From NCBI RefSeq assembly GCF_921293095.1, contig NC_060251.1, forward strand, positions 55,135,585 through 55,199,584: a DNA stretch of 64,000 bases. Direction: 5' to 3'. This stretch comes from Ischnura elegans. Lineage: Eukaryota; Arthropoda; Insecta; Odonata; Coenagrionidae. Within the stretch, counting starts at the first letter, position 1. Every line of letters starts with the position of its first letter. Positions 11,229 through 19,890 of this stretch are shown one piece after another. Under the pieces are notes generated by a model, which saw only the letters and a program-made list of their open reading frames with translations, did no database searches and was not told where the DNA came from. The position numbers and the translations under genes are program-made.

Positions 11229-14200
11229 TTAAGACGGTTGTGGTGTTGCGTGTGTGTGTTGATGTGGTTGGTGGTGTGTTTTTGTTATCTCTCCTTGATA
11301 TCGTTTTAACTTGGATACATGGAATACTCCACGTTCTTCTTCTGTTATGGGATGTATCAACAGAAAAGTAAAACTTCCCTTGGACTCCTTGATCCCGTAT
11401 GGACCCTCATAGATAGGTAAGAATGCTTTGAAAATTTTTCTTTCCTTATTTGAAACTGGATCCGTACGTATCAACACTAGGTCTCCCACTTCAAACTTTT
11501 CTATCCTTCCTTTGTGTTTTCTTTCTTCTCTCAACCGCCTCTTCTCCCCTTTCTTCGCAATATGTTCACGGATTTTAGTTAAAAGAATTTCATCATTCTC
11601 CATTTCCACGGCGTCTTCGTTAGATAACCATTTGTGCCAAATACGTTCGGGTTTATGTCCGAAATGTGCTTCAGTAGGAGTTACTTCAATTGTACTATTT
11701 CTGGTGTCATTCATACATCTTTCCGCCACCGGTAACCACTTCACCCAACTATTATGTGCGCGTTGACAAAATATTCTCAGCAACGTCTTCACCGTTCTGT
11801 GGTAACGTTCAACCTGATTCCCTTGTGGATGACGTACACTACAGAAAATAGCTTTAATTCCCGTAGCTTCCAACTTCCTCACCCATGTTGGGCTAGTGAA
11901 CTGGGTTCCTCTGTCCGTCAATATTCTCTGATATCTTCCCACTGCCGGTATGTGTTTTTTTAAAATAATACGGAGAATTCCCTTTGTCGTGGCCGCTCTC
12001 ATTGGATAAAATTTTATGTATTTAGAAAAACCGTCCACCGCTGAGAGTATATATTGATGGCCGTATTGACCTTTCGGAAATGGTCCCATTAGGTCGATAC
12101 ACAAAAGATCGTTCCTTTGTTTTGGAATAACAGTTTGTAATTCCGTATAAATGCTTGCATTAGGTGCCTTCAACCGTTGACAAATTTCGCACTTAGCGGT
12201 AAATTTTCGAATCTCCCTTTGGCATTTTGGGTACGTGAATTGTTCGTTGATAATGCTGTATAACTTTTCTGCTCCGGGGTGTCCGTACATCTCATGCGTT
12301 TCGCTTATCAGCCTCAAAAAAAAATCTTCTGGAATACAAATTCGTCTTCTTCCTCTCTCTTCTTTTGTCAAACCTGATTCCGTCAATCTATACTGATTCA
12401 CTCTGCTCAACCCCTCCCCATTCTCCAATAGTTCGATGATCCGTTGTATTCTTGGGTCATTCCGTTGTCTTTCCTTAATGTTTCTCATTCCTTCCTCCAA
12501 CTCTTTAGAAGGTCTCTCGGCGAGGATTAATGCGATGATTGGTTCTTCATTCGGAAAATTTTCATTTCCGGTTGCGTCATATGGGTGTCGACTGAGTACA
12601 TCCGCTACAATGTTTTCTTTCCCTCTGCAATATTTAATCTCAATATTATATTCTTGTATACTCAGAATCCATCTAGCCAGAGTCGTGTTGAGTAGTTTGC
12701 ATCCGAATAAATAAGACAACGATTTGTGATCACTAATCACTATGGTCTTGGCACCTAAAATGAAACTGCGGTATTTTCCTAGAGCATGGATGATAGCAAT
12801 TAATTCCTTTAATGTAGTGCTATACGTGAGTTCTGCGCCACGCAAACACCTACTCGCGAAATATATTGTTTTTTCTTCCCCTTTGTCGTCCTTTTGGTAG
12901 AGTCTACTCGCTATCGCGTATCCGCTTGCATCTGTTTGTATATAATATGGTTTCTTCGGGTCTGGATGGTGCAACATGACTGCTTTACAGAATTCCTCTT
13001 TTATTTCCTCAAAAGCTTGCTGATGACGTTCATTCCATTCCCACTTTCGGTCCTTCCTTGTGAGGTCATTTAAAACAGAAGTCAATTTAGCATGGTCCAT
13101 GTGGAATCTCGCGAAGTAATTTATCAATCCTAAGAACGACTTCATCTGTTTCCTATTCCGTGGGCGTGGGAAATCACGTATGGGTGCAAACTTCTCCTCC
13201 GCAATTGTGATCCCTTCTGTGCTTATCTCATGTCCCAGGAATTCTATCCGTTGTCTGCAAAACTTCACCTTTTCAAAATTCATTGTGATGCCAGCGTCTT
13301 TCAATTTATCCAGCACTCTCGCCAAATGTCCAAAATGTTCTTCTAAATTCCGTGAAATAATTAATAAGTCATCAACGAAATTCAGACAGAAATTCTCATG
13401 TTCGTCTCCCAAAACATGATCAAGTGCTCTCACTAATGCACTGCTACTGATTGTACAACCAAATGGTACTCGGGTGAATTGGTAGATCCTTCCCTCAAAT
13501 GTGAAGGCACAATATTTCCTAGATTGTGGGTGTAATTCTATCTGGTAAAAACTCTGTGTGAGGTCCAGCGATGTCATAATTTTCGCGTTGGTGCATTCCT
13601 GAAATAACTCCTGCGGTGTTCTGGATGTGGCATAATCTGGCTTAATAATTTTATTTACAGCCCTTGCATCCATGCACAAACGTACCGAATTGTCCTTCTT
13701 AAGTAAGCAAACCAACGGTGATATGTAACGTGACGTACTCTTCTCGATAATCCCTTGGAGTAACAGCTTTTTAATGGCTTCCCTTGCTTTCTCTCGTAGA
13801 TTCAGCGGAATAGTGTAACATTTACCATGAAACTCTTCATCTTCTTTTACTTCAATTTTATATGAATACCCTTTTATTTTCCCTGGCGTATTCTTAAATA
13901 TCTCTTTCCTCTTCTTAATTTCTTCCGCTAATACTGCCTTCTCTTCTCTTGAAAGCTCCGGGATCTTCTCAATGCTGCTCTCTATCTCCTCCGTGGAAAT
14001 CACTTCTTCCTCTCGCGTCACATATCCTTTTTCCATCTGCCTTTCTTCTATGTGCATCACCAGTCGCTGCGAAGGTACTTCTGCCTCTTTGAATGAACAT
14101 CTCACCGTCTTTTCTCCTTGCTTTATACTTACAACCCTATCTCTGTAGTCAATTTTAGCCTTCCACATATCTAAAGTGTCCGTACCCACAATGATTATTT

Positions 14201-14435
14201 TTATTAACCCCGGGATTACGGTAAAATTCAAGTCAACATAAATATCTCCGATTTTTATCGTGGTAAATATTTGTTTTTTAATTCTACTACTCTTCCGTCC
14301 AATGGCTCCCATTACTTGAACTCCTCTTACAGGTAACTCCATCACTTCCTTAAAATATGCTTTGTTTTCATCGTAAAACTCTTCACTTATACAGGTAATC
14401 TCCGATCCTGTGTCTATAAGTGCACCAATTTTCAA
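11229..14435 (-). CDS. pol: Pol of the Gypsy element (protease, RT, RNase H, integrase)
   Basis: This frame is 1068 residues long from a non-ATG codon, and it is also open further upstream, so the listed start is not a true initiation point. An aspartic protease comes first (ALIDTGSE). A reverse transcriptase follows (LDLTQSFYQIELHP; NFVDDLLIIS), then RNase H (QTDASGYAIA; SDHKSLSYLF). The integrase has an HHCC zinc finger (HPGAEKLYS…CEICQRLK) and a DDE core (CIDLMGPF; LTDRGTQF; QGNQVERYHRT). It lies downstream of Gag in another frame, so programmed frameshifting or another route usual in the family is expected. It has no envelope partner. Confidence 0.9.
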   Translation of the reverse strand: MKIGALIDTGSEITCISEEFYDENKAYFKEVMELPVRGVQVMGAIGRKSSRIKKQIFTTIKIGDIYVDLNFTVIPGLIKIIIVGTDTLDMWKAKIDYRDRVVSIKQGEKTVRCSFKEAEVPSQRLVMHIEERQMEKGYVTREEEVISTEEIESSIEKIPELSREEKAVLAEEIKKRKEIFKNTPGKIKGYSYKIEVKEDEEFHGKCYTIPLNLREKAREAIKKLLLQGIIEKSTSRYISPLVCLLKKDNSVRLCMDARAVNKIIKPDYATSRTPQELFQECTNAKIMTSLDLTQSFYQIELHPQSRKYCAFTFEGRIYQFTRVPFGCTISSSALVRALDHVLGDEHENFCLNFVDDLLIISRNLEEHFGHLARVLDKLKDAGITMNFEKVKFCRQRIEFLGHEISTEGITIAEEKFAPIRDFPRPRNRKQMKSFLGLINYFARFHMDHAKLTSVLNDLTRKDRKWEWNERHQQAFEEIKEEFCKAVMLHHPDPKKPYYIQTDASGYAIASRLYQKDDKGEEKTIYFASRCLRGAELTYSTTLKELIAIIHALGKYRSFILGAKTIVISDHKSLSYLFGCKLLNTTLARWILSIQEYNIEIKYCRGKENIVADVLSRHPYDATGNENFPNEEPIIALILAERPSKELEEGMRNIKERQRNDPRIQRIIELLENGEGLSRVNQYRLTESGLTKEERGRRRICIPEDFFLRLISETHEMYGHPGAEKLYSIINEQFTYPKCQREIRKFTAKCEICQRLKAPNASIYTELQTVIPKQRNDLLCIDLMGPFPKGQYGHQYILSAVDGFSKYIKFYPMRAATTKGILRIILKKHIPAVGRYQRILTDRGTQFTSPTWVRKLEATGIKAIFCSVRHPQGNQVERYHRTVKTLLRIFCQRAHNSWVKWLPVAERCMNDTRNSTIEVTPTEAHFGHKPERIWHKWLSNEDAVEMENDEILLTKIREHIAKKGEKRRLREERKHKGRIEKFEVGDLVLIRTDPVSNKERKIFKAFLPIYEGPYGIKESKGSFTFLLIHPITEEERGVFHVSKLKRYQGEITKTHHQPHQHTHATPQPS

Positions 14436-14638
14436 CCCGTTAATTACTATCTCTATTTCCGGGCACTTGATTCCTGGACCCCCGTCTTCTTTCTCCTCCT
14501 TGAGTAATTCTTGTGGTGACTTTATTAGACTCCTAACTCTATTTTTCCTCTTCCTTTTCTCCTCTGTATTCGTATTCTCAATCGTCCCATCTTCTTCGGT
14601 CTTCGGTGCGTCGGGACATGGAATACAACGAGACCTAT

Positions 14639-16249
14639 TTAGTTTTCCGACGCCGTCTTGCCTCCTTGGTTTAGTCCCTCACTGTTTTCCACCACTAGTG
14701 AGTTTATGGGGTGTCTTTGTCCCGATCTGAATCCTCTCGTAATGTCATCGTGGCCTTGCTGTCGGTCGTCTTGTCGCTCGTCCCTCTCATTTTCCCTCTC
14801 GAACCTTGGGTAATATCCTTGTGATTGATATGGTCTTCTCTCGTCCTGTCTCCTCGAAAACGGACGTCTCCCATATTGTTGAGGCTGCTGGTCAACCCAT
14901 CTCGGTGTTCCTGCTTCCTGTCGCCGTTGGCTTCCGTGGTTTCTTTCCTCTTGCATTCTTTGGTTTTGATCAAACCATCTTCTTTGCCCCGTCGGTCCAG
15001 GATGTCTATCTTCTCCCGGGATCCTGTCGTATCTCGCCAGCAAAGCTAAGAATTGTTGTAGCGAGCTTACATTGTGGGATACCATCCCTACACTCACCTC
15101 CACACCGAAATGTTGCCTAAGCAGGTATACTAAGCTTTTGTCATCTATCGGTGGCCTCAACTCTTTTGCTACGCTGATTTTAGAGGTAGCGTATTCGACC
15201 CGTGTTTGCCTATCGTCATCCGGGTATTTTCCCGTTTCGAGGGCTCTCCTTACTTCTATCTGTCGCTCTTCCCCCCAGTATTGCTCCTGGAACATCGTCC
15301 GGAATGTTGCGAAGTCTCCGTATAAATGCTGCGTCGCGGCAAACCATTCTCCAGCCTTCCCGATCATCCCTTGTCTCACTACACGCAGTGCGTCATCTTC
15401 TGTCAAGCGGTACATTTCCCAATACTCTCTCAGCTCCTGAAGGTATCTCATGGGCCTTGCATTGTGTCTTCCATCGAATGAAGGGATCTTCATTTGCACC
15501 GCACCTACGGCTGTTGGTGCTAGGGTTAGCCGAGCGCAATCCTCCTTAACACGTCTTGTAATTTCCATTAATATGCCCTCGTCCAGATCAGTCACTTTTC
15601 TGATAGACTGCTGATTAAATTTCGTCACCATCCTCTTCTCTGTTTCCTCGATCTTCTCCTTAATTTCCTCAATCCCGGCCTTCATGTCCGCTTGGCTTGC
15701 CTCCAACTCTTCAAATTTTTCGCCAGTCTCACCCAATTTTGTCTCTACTTCAGCGATTACTTCATCCATCTGGTCGCGTATTTCCTCCATTCTCTTCTCT
15801 TGCTCGGCGATTCTCCCACCATATTCTCGCTGAAACGCCGTTAACCCTTCGTTGATGCTCTTCATTGTCTCCTCCAACTTTTTGTCTCTTTCTTCTTGTT
15901 TTCTATCTCGCCTCTCCAGTTCTGCCTTTAACTGACTATATTGCCTCTCCTGTTCTTCCTTCAACTGACTATCTCGCCTTTCCTGTTCTTCCTTCAGCTG
16001 TCTTAATAGCACCCGTAGGTCACTGTATCCTTGCTCCTCCGTTTCCATCTCAAACTCATGGGTCTCTATATCTATCCCTTCTTTTATCAAAAGCGGTTTT
16101 AAACGCTCCTGCAGCTCAAATTTCGCCCCTTGAATCGTCAATCCCCGATCCCTCAACAAACTTTGTAAATCCACCTTTTTCAGTTCGTAAAATTTTTTCA
16201 TTCCCGCCATTTTGAATTCCCGCTCTCTACGACGCGACTCGTTCTTCAA
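14639..16249 (-). CDS. gag: Gag of the Gypsy element, with N-terminal SAP-like domain
   Basis: This 536-residue frame starts with a SAP-like DNA-binding motif at about residues 25-58 (DLQSLLRDRGLTIQGAKFEL). A long charged coiled coil follows (about 75-215, including two copies of a QLKEEQER-type repeat), then a retrotransposon-gag/capsid-like helical region (about 255-410). The tail is rich in Arg, Gln and Asp, and I see no CCHC zinc knuckle in it. Gag forms the particle that packages the element RNA. An N-terminal SAP domain is uncommon in Gag and may help with chromatin or nuclear contacts (inference). The frame appears open throughout. Confidence 0.85.
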   Translation of the reverse strand: MKNESRRREREFKMAGMKKFYELKKVDLQSLLRDRGLTIQGAKFELQERLKPLLIKEGIDIETHEFEMETEEQGYSDLRVLLRQLKEEQERRDSQLKEEQERQYSQLKAELERRDRKQEERDKKLEETMKSINEGLTAFQREYGGRIAEQEKRMEEIRDQMDEVIAEVETKLGETGEKFEELEASQADMKAGIEEIKEKIEETEKRMVTKFNQQSIRKVTDLDEGILMEITRRVKEDCARLTLAPTAVGAVQMKIPSFDGRHNARPMRYLQELREYWEMYRLTEDDALRVVRQGMIGKAGEWFAATQHLYGDFATFRTMFQEQYWGEERQIEVRRALETGKYPDDDRQTRVEYATSKISVAKELRPPIDDKSLVYLLRQHFGVEVSVGMVSHNVSSLQQFLALLARYDRIPGEDRHPGPTGQRRWFDQNQRMQEERNHGSQRRQEAGTPRWVDQQPQQYGRRPFSRRQDERRPYQSQGYYPRFERENERDERQDDRQQGHDDITRGFRSGQRHPINSLVVENSEGLNQGGKTASEN

Positions 16250-16290
16250 GGCGTTCCGTGGTCTCGATCCTTTCGAGAAGTCGTGCCGTA

Positions 16291-16304
16291 CACGTTGGGC
16301 GCCA
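16291..16304 (-). other. Primer-binding site, tRNA-Lys type
   Basis: On the minus strand TGGCGCCCAACGTG lies three bases inside the 5' LTR. It is complementary to the 3' end of insect tRNA-Lys(CTT) as I remember it (…CACGTTGGGCGCCA). Confidence 0.75.
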
Positions 16305-16307
16305 AAA

Positions 16308-16820
16308 TGTAACGTTTTCTTTAATTTCCACTTCTCTTACTTAACAAATGATTTTTATAACACTTTATAAAGAAACTTTACAATTTAAAACTCGTGAGCA
16401 TAAACAACATCAACAAGCCACCATGACTATTATAATCCCATTTGTACTATCCGTACTGCCACTCACTGAACCGCTGCCATGGACTGCACCAGTGATCAGG
16501 GATCTTGAGTACTGCCACGGCCGTGGTACTGCCGTATCCCTTTTTCTCCGGTCTCTTTCTCTCTCGTAGGCGCCTGCTTTTAGTCTGCGTCCTCTTCTTC
16601 TTTCTGCCGATCCTGAATTCTTCCGTATTTCTTCCTCCGGTCTCTCAATACACCAGTACTTTAATTTATCTCCCAATCTCTTACACAACACGTCTATCTC
16701 TTCCTACTCTCCATACACGACTCCCCCCTTTTCCTTCACAACAATCCCCCGTCCCTCACTACTATTGTCAGTTTTAAATTACATAAAAACAATATGGTGG
16801 CTTGTTTATGTTATGTTACA
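16308..16820 (-). repeat. 5' LTR of the Gypsy element
   Basis: This 513-bp repeat has TG...CA ends and matches 9730-10242 throughout as far as I can read. It is the promoter-side LTR because Gag and the primer site follow it on the minus strand. Confidence 0.93.
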
Positions 16821-17214
16821 ACATGATCATATTAAATATGTGTAACGGCCACAACTATTAATTTTTATTTAATCAATGAATATCGCTTGTAACTTTTATT
16901 TTGTTCCTTCCATCCCTTTTATCAATCTAATTACAACTTTCATCTCTTCAAGAATTTATCATTGGTATTATTGAAGTAGGTTTCCATTGAGCATTTGGGG
17001 TGTTGCACTGGTTTTTATCCCCTCCCAAATTGGAATCTCTTTTCAATTGACTGCAAGATCTTCCTTTCATGCTATCGTAAAGGTTATTTTTTTTCCATTA
17101 TTCCCACGCTTATCTGACATTCTTCCGTTTAACGCGGTTTTGAGCATCCCCTTACCACTTAGCATCGCTTCATCCAAACCCTTTGTCTCCTCCGTGCCTC
17201 TTCTGCGGAATTTT

Positions 17215-17315
17215 TGTCTCCTCTCCCACCACGCCCAACACTTCATCGTTCTTGCTTTCCGTCCACTTCACCCTCTCCATCCTCCTCCGCACTCACATCT
17301 AGAATGCCTTCAGTC
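17215..17315 (-). mobile_element. LINE fragment (RT C-terminus)
   Basis: On the minus strand this reads RRRMERVKWTESKNDEVLGV, the same LINE motif as at 7440 and 17830. It is short and without context. Confidence 0.5.
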
Positions 17316-17373
17316 TTCTCCTTTCCTCTTTTCTATCTTATTATTAGTAAACACAGTAATACACAGCAGTTAG

Positions 17374-17627
17374 CACTGACATAACTATGCGGGGATGAGG
17401 GGATAGATTCCCCCCAAAGCTTCAGAGAAATAAAATAATTATTCTCTAGTTTTGACGTATAAAAACTGCGTATTCTTAAATTTAATCTTTAAATGTCAAA
17501 ATTATGTAAAATGTATTTCCAAGTATGTCATTTTTCAAAAATTTTCCGGACCCACGGTTGGGCTGGGGGGTCCGCTCACTTTGGGCCCCTCCGCTCCCAC
17601 CAAAGCATATTTCTAGTTGCGTCACTG
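17374..17627 (+). mobile_element. hAT-like MITE
   Basis: The ends are CACTGACATAACTATGCGGG and CTAGTTGCGTCACTG. The 8-bp flanks GCAGTTAG and GCAGTAAG differ at one base. The C/G-run interior is like the other hAT-type MITEs here. Confidence 0.65.
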
Positions 17628-17743
17628 GCAGTAAGCATATCAGGAAGATAATTGAGCCATTCAAGCAGGCGTCCATGAATAGGAAAGAGGTGATTAGATA
17701 TTCGTAATATGAGTTGATGGGAAATGCTAATAAAGAGTCTAAT

Positions 17744-18060
17744 TGGAGTGCAGCGCTTTACGGCGCTGCTACATAGACTCTGAGAAAAGAGGAAGTTTTA
17801 TATCCTCGCCCACCATGCCAAGCACTTCGTCGTTCATCTTGCTTTCCGTCCACTTCACCCTCTCCATTCTCCTTCGCACCCACAGCTCGAATACGTCCAG
17901 CCTTCTCTCTTCTTCTCATTTCAGTGTCTATGTTGAAGCACCGTAAAGTGCTACGCCTTAATTAGACTCTTCATCAACCTCTATTAACTCTCACATAACG
18001 ATCCTCTAATCAGCTCTTTCCTACCCATGAGCGCCTCATTTGTTAACTTAATTCTCTTCC
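17744..18060 (-). mobile_element. LINE fragment with inverted end
   Basis: From about 18060 down to 17803 the minus strand carries the LINE motifs ALYGASTWTLK, then RRLDVFELWVRRRMERVKWT. In contrast 17744-17796 reads in plus orientation as SAALYGAAT, a stop, then TLRKEE, the same part of the protein. The two pieces therefore face each other, as left by twin priming or by a nested second copy. Confidence 0.5.
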
Positions 18061-18089
18061 TGATATGCTAACTGGTGTGTGTGAGTAGG

Positions 18090-18710
18090 GGCGGATTCAG
18101 CATCAAATTTGGGGAGGGAATTTATAACCTGGGTCCGGGGAGTTTGGAATAGCCCCCGGAAGAGAGCGATTTTTTCACAGTGGGGAGTGATATGCTCTAC
18201 GATAAATACAACTCAAATGTCTCTCAAAATTAGACAAAATTATTAAATTCCTACTTGCAATGAAAAAAGGAGTAAATTAAAATGAAAATAACCGAAAAAA
18301 ATATTTAGCGTAGCAAAATTAGACTAAAAAATAATAGCAAATAACGGTTATAAAATATCTTAATTCTTTTAAGTTTTAAAAAATCCTATTTGACTGACTC
18401 CAGTCTCTCTCTCTCTGACTCCAGTCACATTGTCAATTTTAAGTTTCTGCTAACACAAGCATAACCCTAGACCCCAAACACAGGCAAATGCGCACAATAA
18501 TAATTAAATTTTTAACTTACTGGTTGGGGTTCACCGGAACTTGTAGCCACCGGAACTTGTAGTATTTGAATATATACTCCCTTTACTCCATTTCAAGGAT
18601 ACAAAAGCTATTAAACTAATGAAAATGAAATATTTATGATAAGATTTTGAGAGTTCATAACCCCTGTGAACCCCCAACTCCTTAATATGACAGGACCTTT
18701 ACAGTAGCGT
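18090..18710 (+). repeat. Dispersed repeat 'ATCAAATTTGGGGAGGG', long copy
   Basis: The left part matches 22139-22391 (TCAAATTTGGGG.AGGG, GGGTC(C/T)GGGGAGT, CCCCCGG, GCTCTA(C/T)GATAAATAC). Both close with ACCCCTGTGA(A/C). This copy is about 370 bp longer, so other DNA may be nested within it. Boundaries are approximate. Confidence 0.5.
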
Positions 18711-18960
18711 AGATCGAAGTATAGGCTTAATTTTCCTTTGTAAACTCGAAGAAGGTATTTTCTCACACGACGTGAATCATATCCTTCGTTAACCGTAGTA
18801 CTATGGTAGACGTGATCACAAGAGAAAATAAAAGAAATAGACTGCAAAACAGAGAGATTTAAAATGCCATTCTTCCCTCGTACTACTTAATACTAATACT
18901 ACTACTACTTAATACTACTCGTTTGAGCACTTAAATTTTTTTTTTTTTAAGCTGTAAACG

Positions 18961-19030
18961 GCTGGTGTCCTAACACCCCCTGCCACACGCCTTTTAGGCG
19001 GCTTGCGGGGTATTATGTAGATGTAGATGA
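18961..19030 (-). repeat. Short hairpin repeat, copy 2
   Basis: This is the reverse orientation: GGCTGGTGTCCTAACACCCC, ACGCCTTTTAGGCGGC, then ATTATGTAGATGTAGATG. A T-run of 13 lies just before it (18937-18949). Confidence 0.75.
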
Positions 19031-19265
19031 ATGCTTCCCTCGTACAACGTTATCTCAATTAATAGAATTAATGGCCTCACTCGCTAGGATGACTCATTGC
19101 ATGTTTTTTCCATAGTTCTAACCTTGCATGCATTTGCTACAGGAGTGATCAACAATTGGCAATTTTTCATGACCTTGCATGTATATTTTGCTAGTATGCG
19201 TAGTATTTCTTTCACCGTGTGGTGTGCATATGGCGGTCCTCTTGCATGCTGCATTCCGGTGATTG

Positions 19266-19323
19266 GTCACCCCCTGCCAAACACCCTAGAGGTGGCTTGC
19301 AGGGTATTATGTAGATGTAGATG
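19266..19323 (-). repeat. Short hairpin repeat, copy 3 (diverged)
   Basis: CACCCCCTGCCAAACACCCT, GGTGGCTTGCAGGG, then TATTATGTAGATGTAGATG. It is same-sense as copy 2, and about 235 bp separate them. Confidence 0.65.
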
Positions 19324-19786
19324 ACTGTGTTTACTAATAATAAGATCTTTGGGACCAATGAGATTTCTTTAATTTAATAAAATGACGGTACGTCGCAAAG
19401 GAAAATTTGTAAACTTGGCAGCGCTGAGACCCTGTGTAGCTCAAGAGCCCCTATCACCCGGCAGTTCACCCTACTCCCCAACCAAATGAAAAAAACAGCC
19501 CTCCGCGACCTTCGGGGCCAATTCACGAGAGAGGAATAAGCCTCGCTTCTGACGACGACGCCGCTCGAAAAAGCGCCTCGCGTTTGGAGACCAACCCAGA
19601 CAGCCTGAAACAGCTCGGCACGAACAGAGAGGCTTTTCCGCCAACATACATTACTCCTGTCGTATCTCTCTCTCCCTCGGAAGTCTCCACGAGTGGGTGA
19701 GCAAGTTTTATTTTTTTTCGTAATCTGGTCTCGCCCTAGCCATTTCGAGCGCCGCCACCGATCGCGCTCTCTCACGTTCAACTGTT
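19324..19786. other. GC-richer upstream region of GST copy 1
   Basis: Base composition rises in G+C and CpG from about 19390 to the gene. The long minus-strand frame (19374-19922) is antisense to the leader and exon 1 and carries no domain. Confidence 0.45.
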
Positions 19787-19890
19787 TCGTTATATACCCT
19801 CGCGCGCGCCCTCCTCCTCCTTCCTCTCCTAACAGTTTCCTCTTCACTTCAGTCGTCGGCCAGTAAAGCCAGCAAAGGTTCGCAGCAGAA
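19787..19890 (+). promoter_or_regulatory. Possible core promoter and leader of GST copy 1
   Basis: A TATA-like string (TTATATACCC) lies at about 19790-19799. An arthropod-type initiator (TCAGTC) lies at 19849-19854, followed by a pyrimidine-rich then purine-rich leader up to the ATG at 19891. The 55-bp spacing from TATA to initiator is longer than the usual 30, so the two may not work together. The assignment rests on motif and position only. Confidence 0.3.

Larger units (their letters stand above)
9730..16820 (-). mobile_element. Ty3/Gypsy LTR retrotransposon, looks whole
   Basis: A 7091-bp element lies on the minus strand, with two 513-bp direct repeats as LTRs (TGTAAC...GTTACA) and a 4-bp target duplication, ACAT (9726-9729 and 16821-16824). 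Order from its 5' end: LTR, tRNA-Lys-type primer site, Gag, Pol (protease, reverse transcriptase, RNase H, integrase), about 1 kb without an ORF, LTR. There is no envelope frame. I see no difference between the LTRs on reading and no obvious break in the two large frames, so the insertion looks recent. The protease-RT-RNase H-integrase order places it in Ty3/Gypsy (Metaviridae). Confidence 0.95.

Noticed and set aside
14410-16215. Plus-strand frames across the Gag region
   Set aside because: They are antisense shadows of Gag and Pol with no independent motif.
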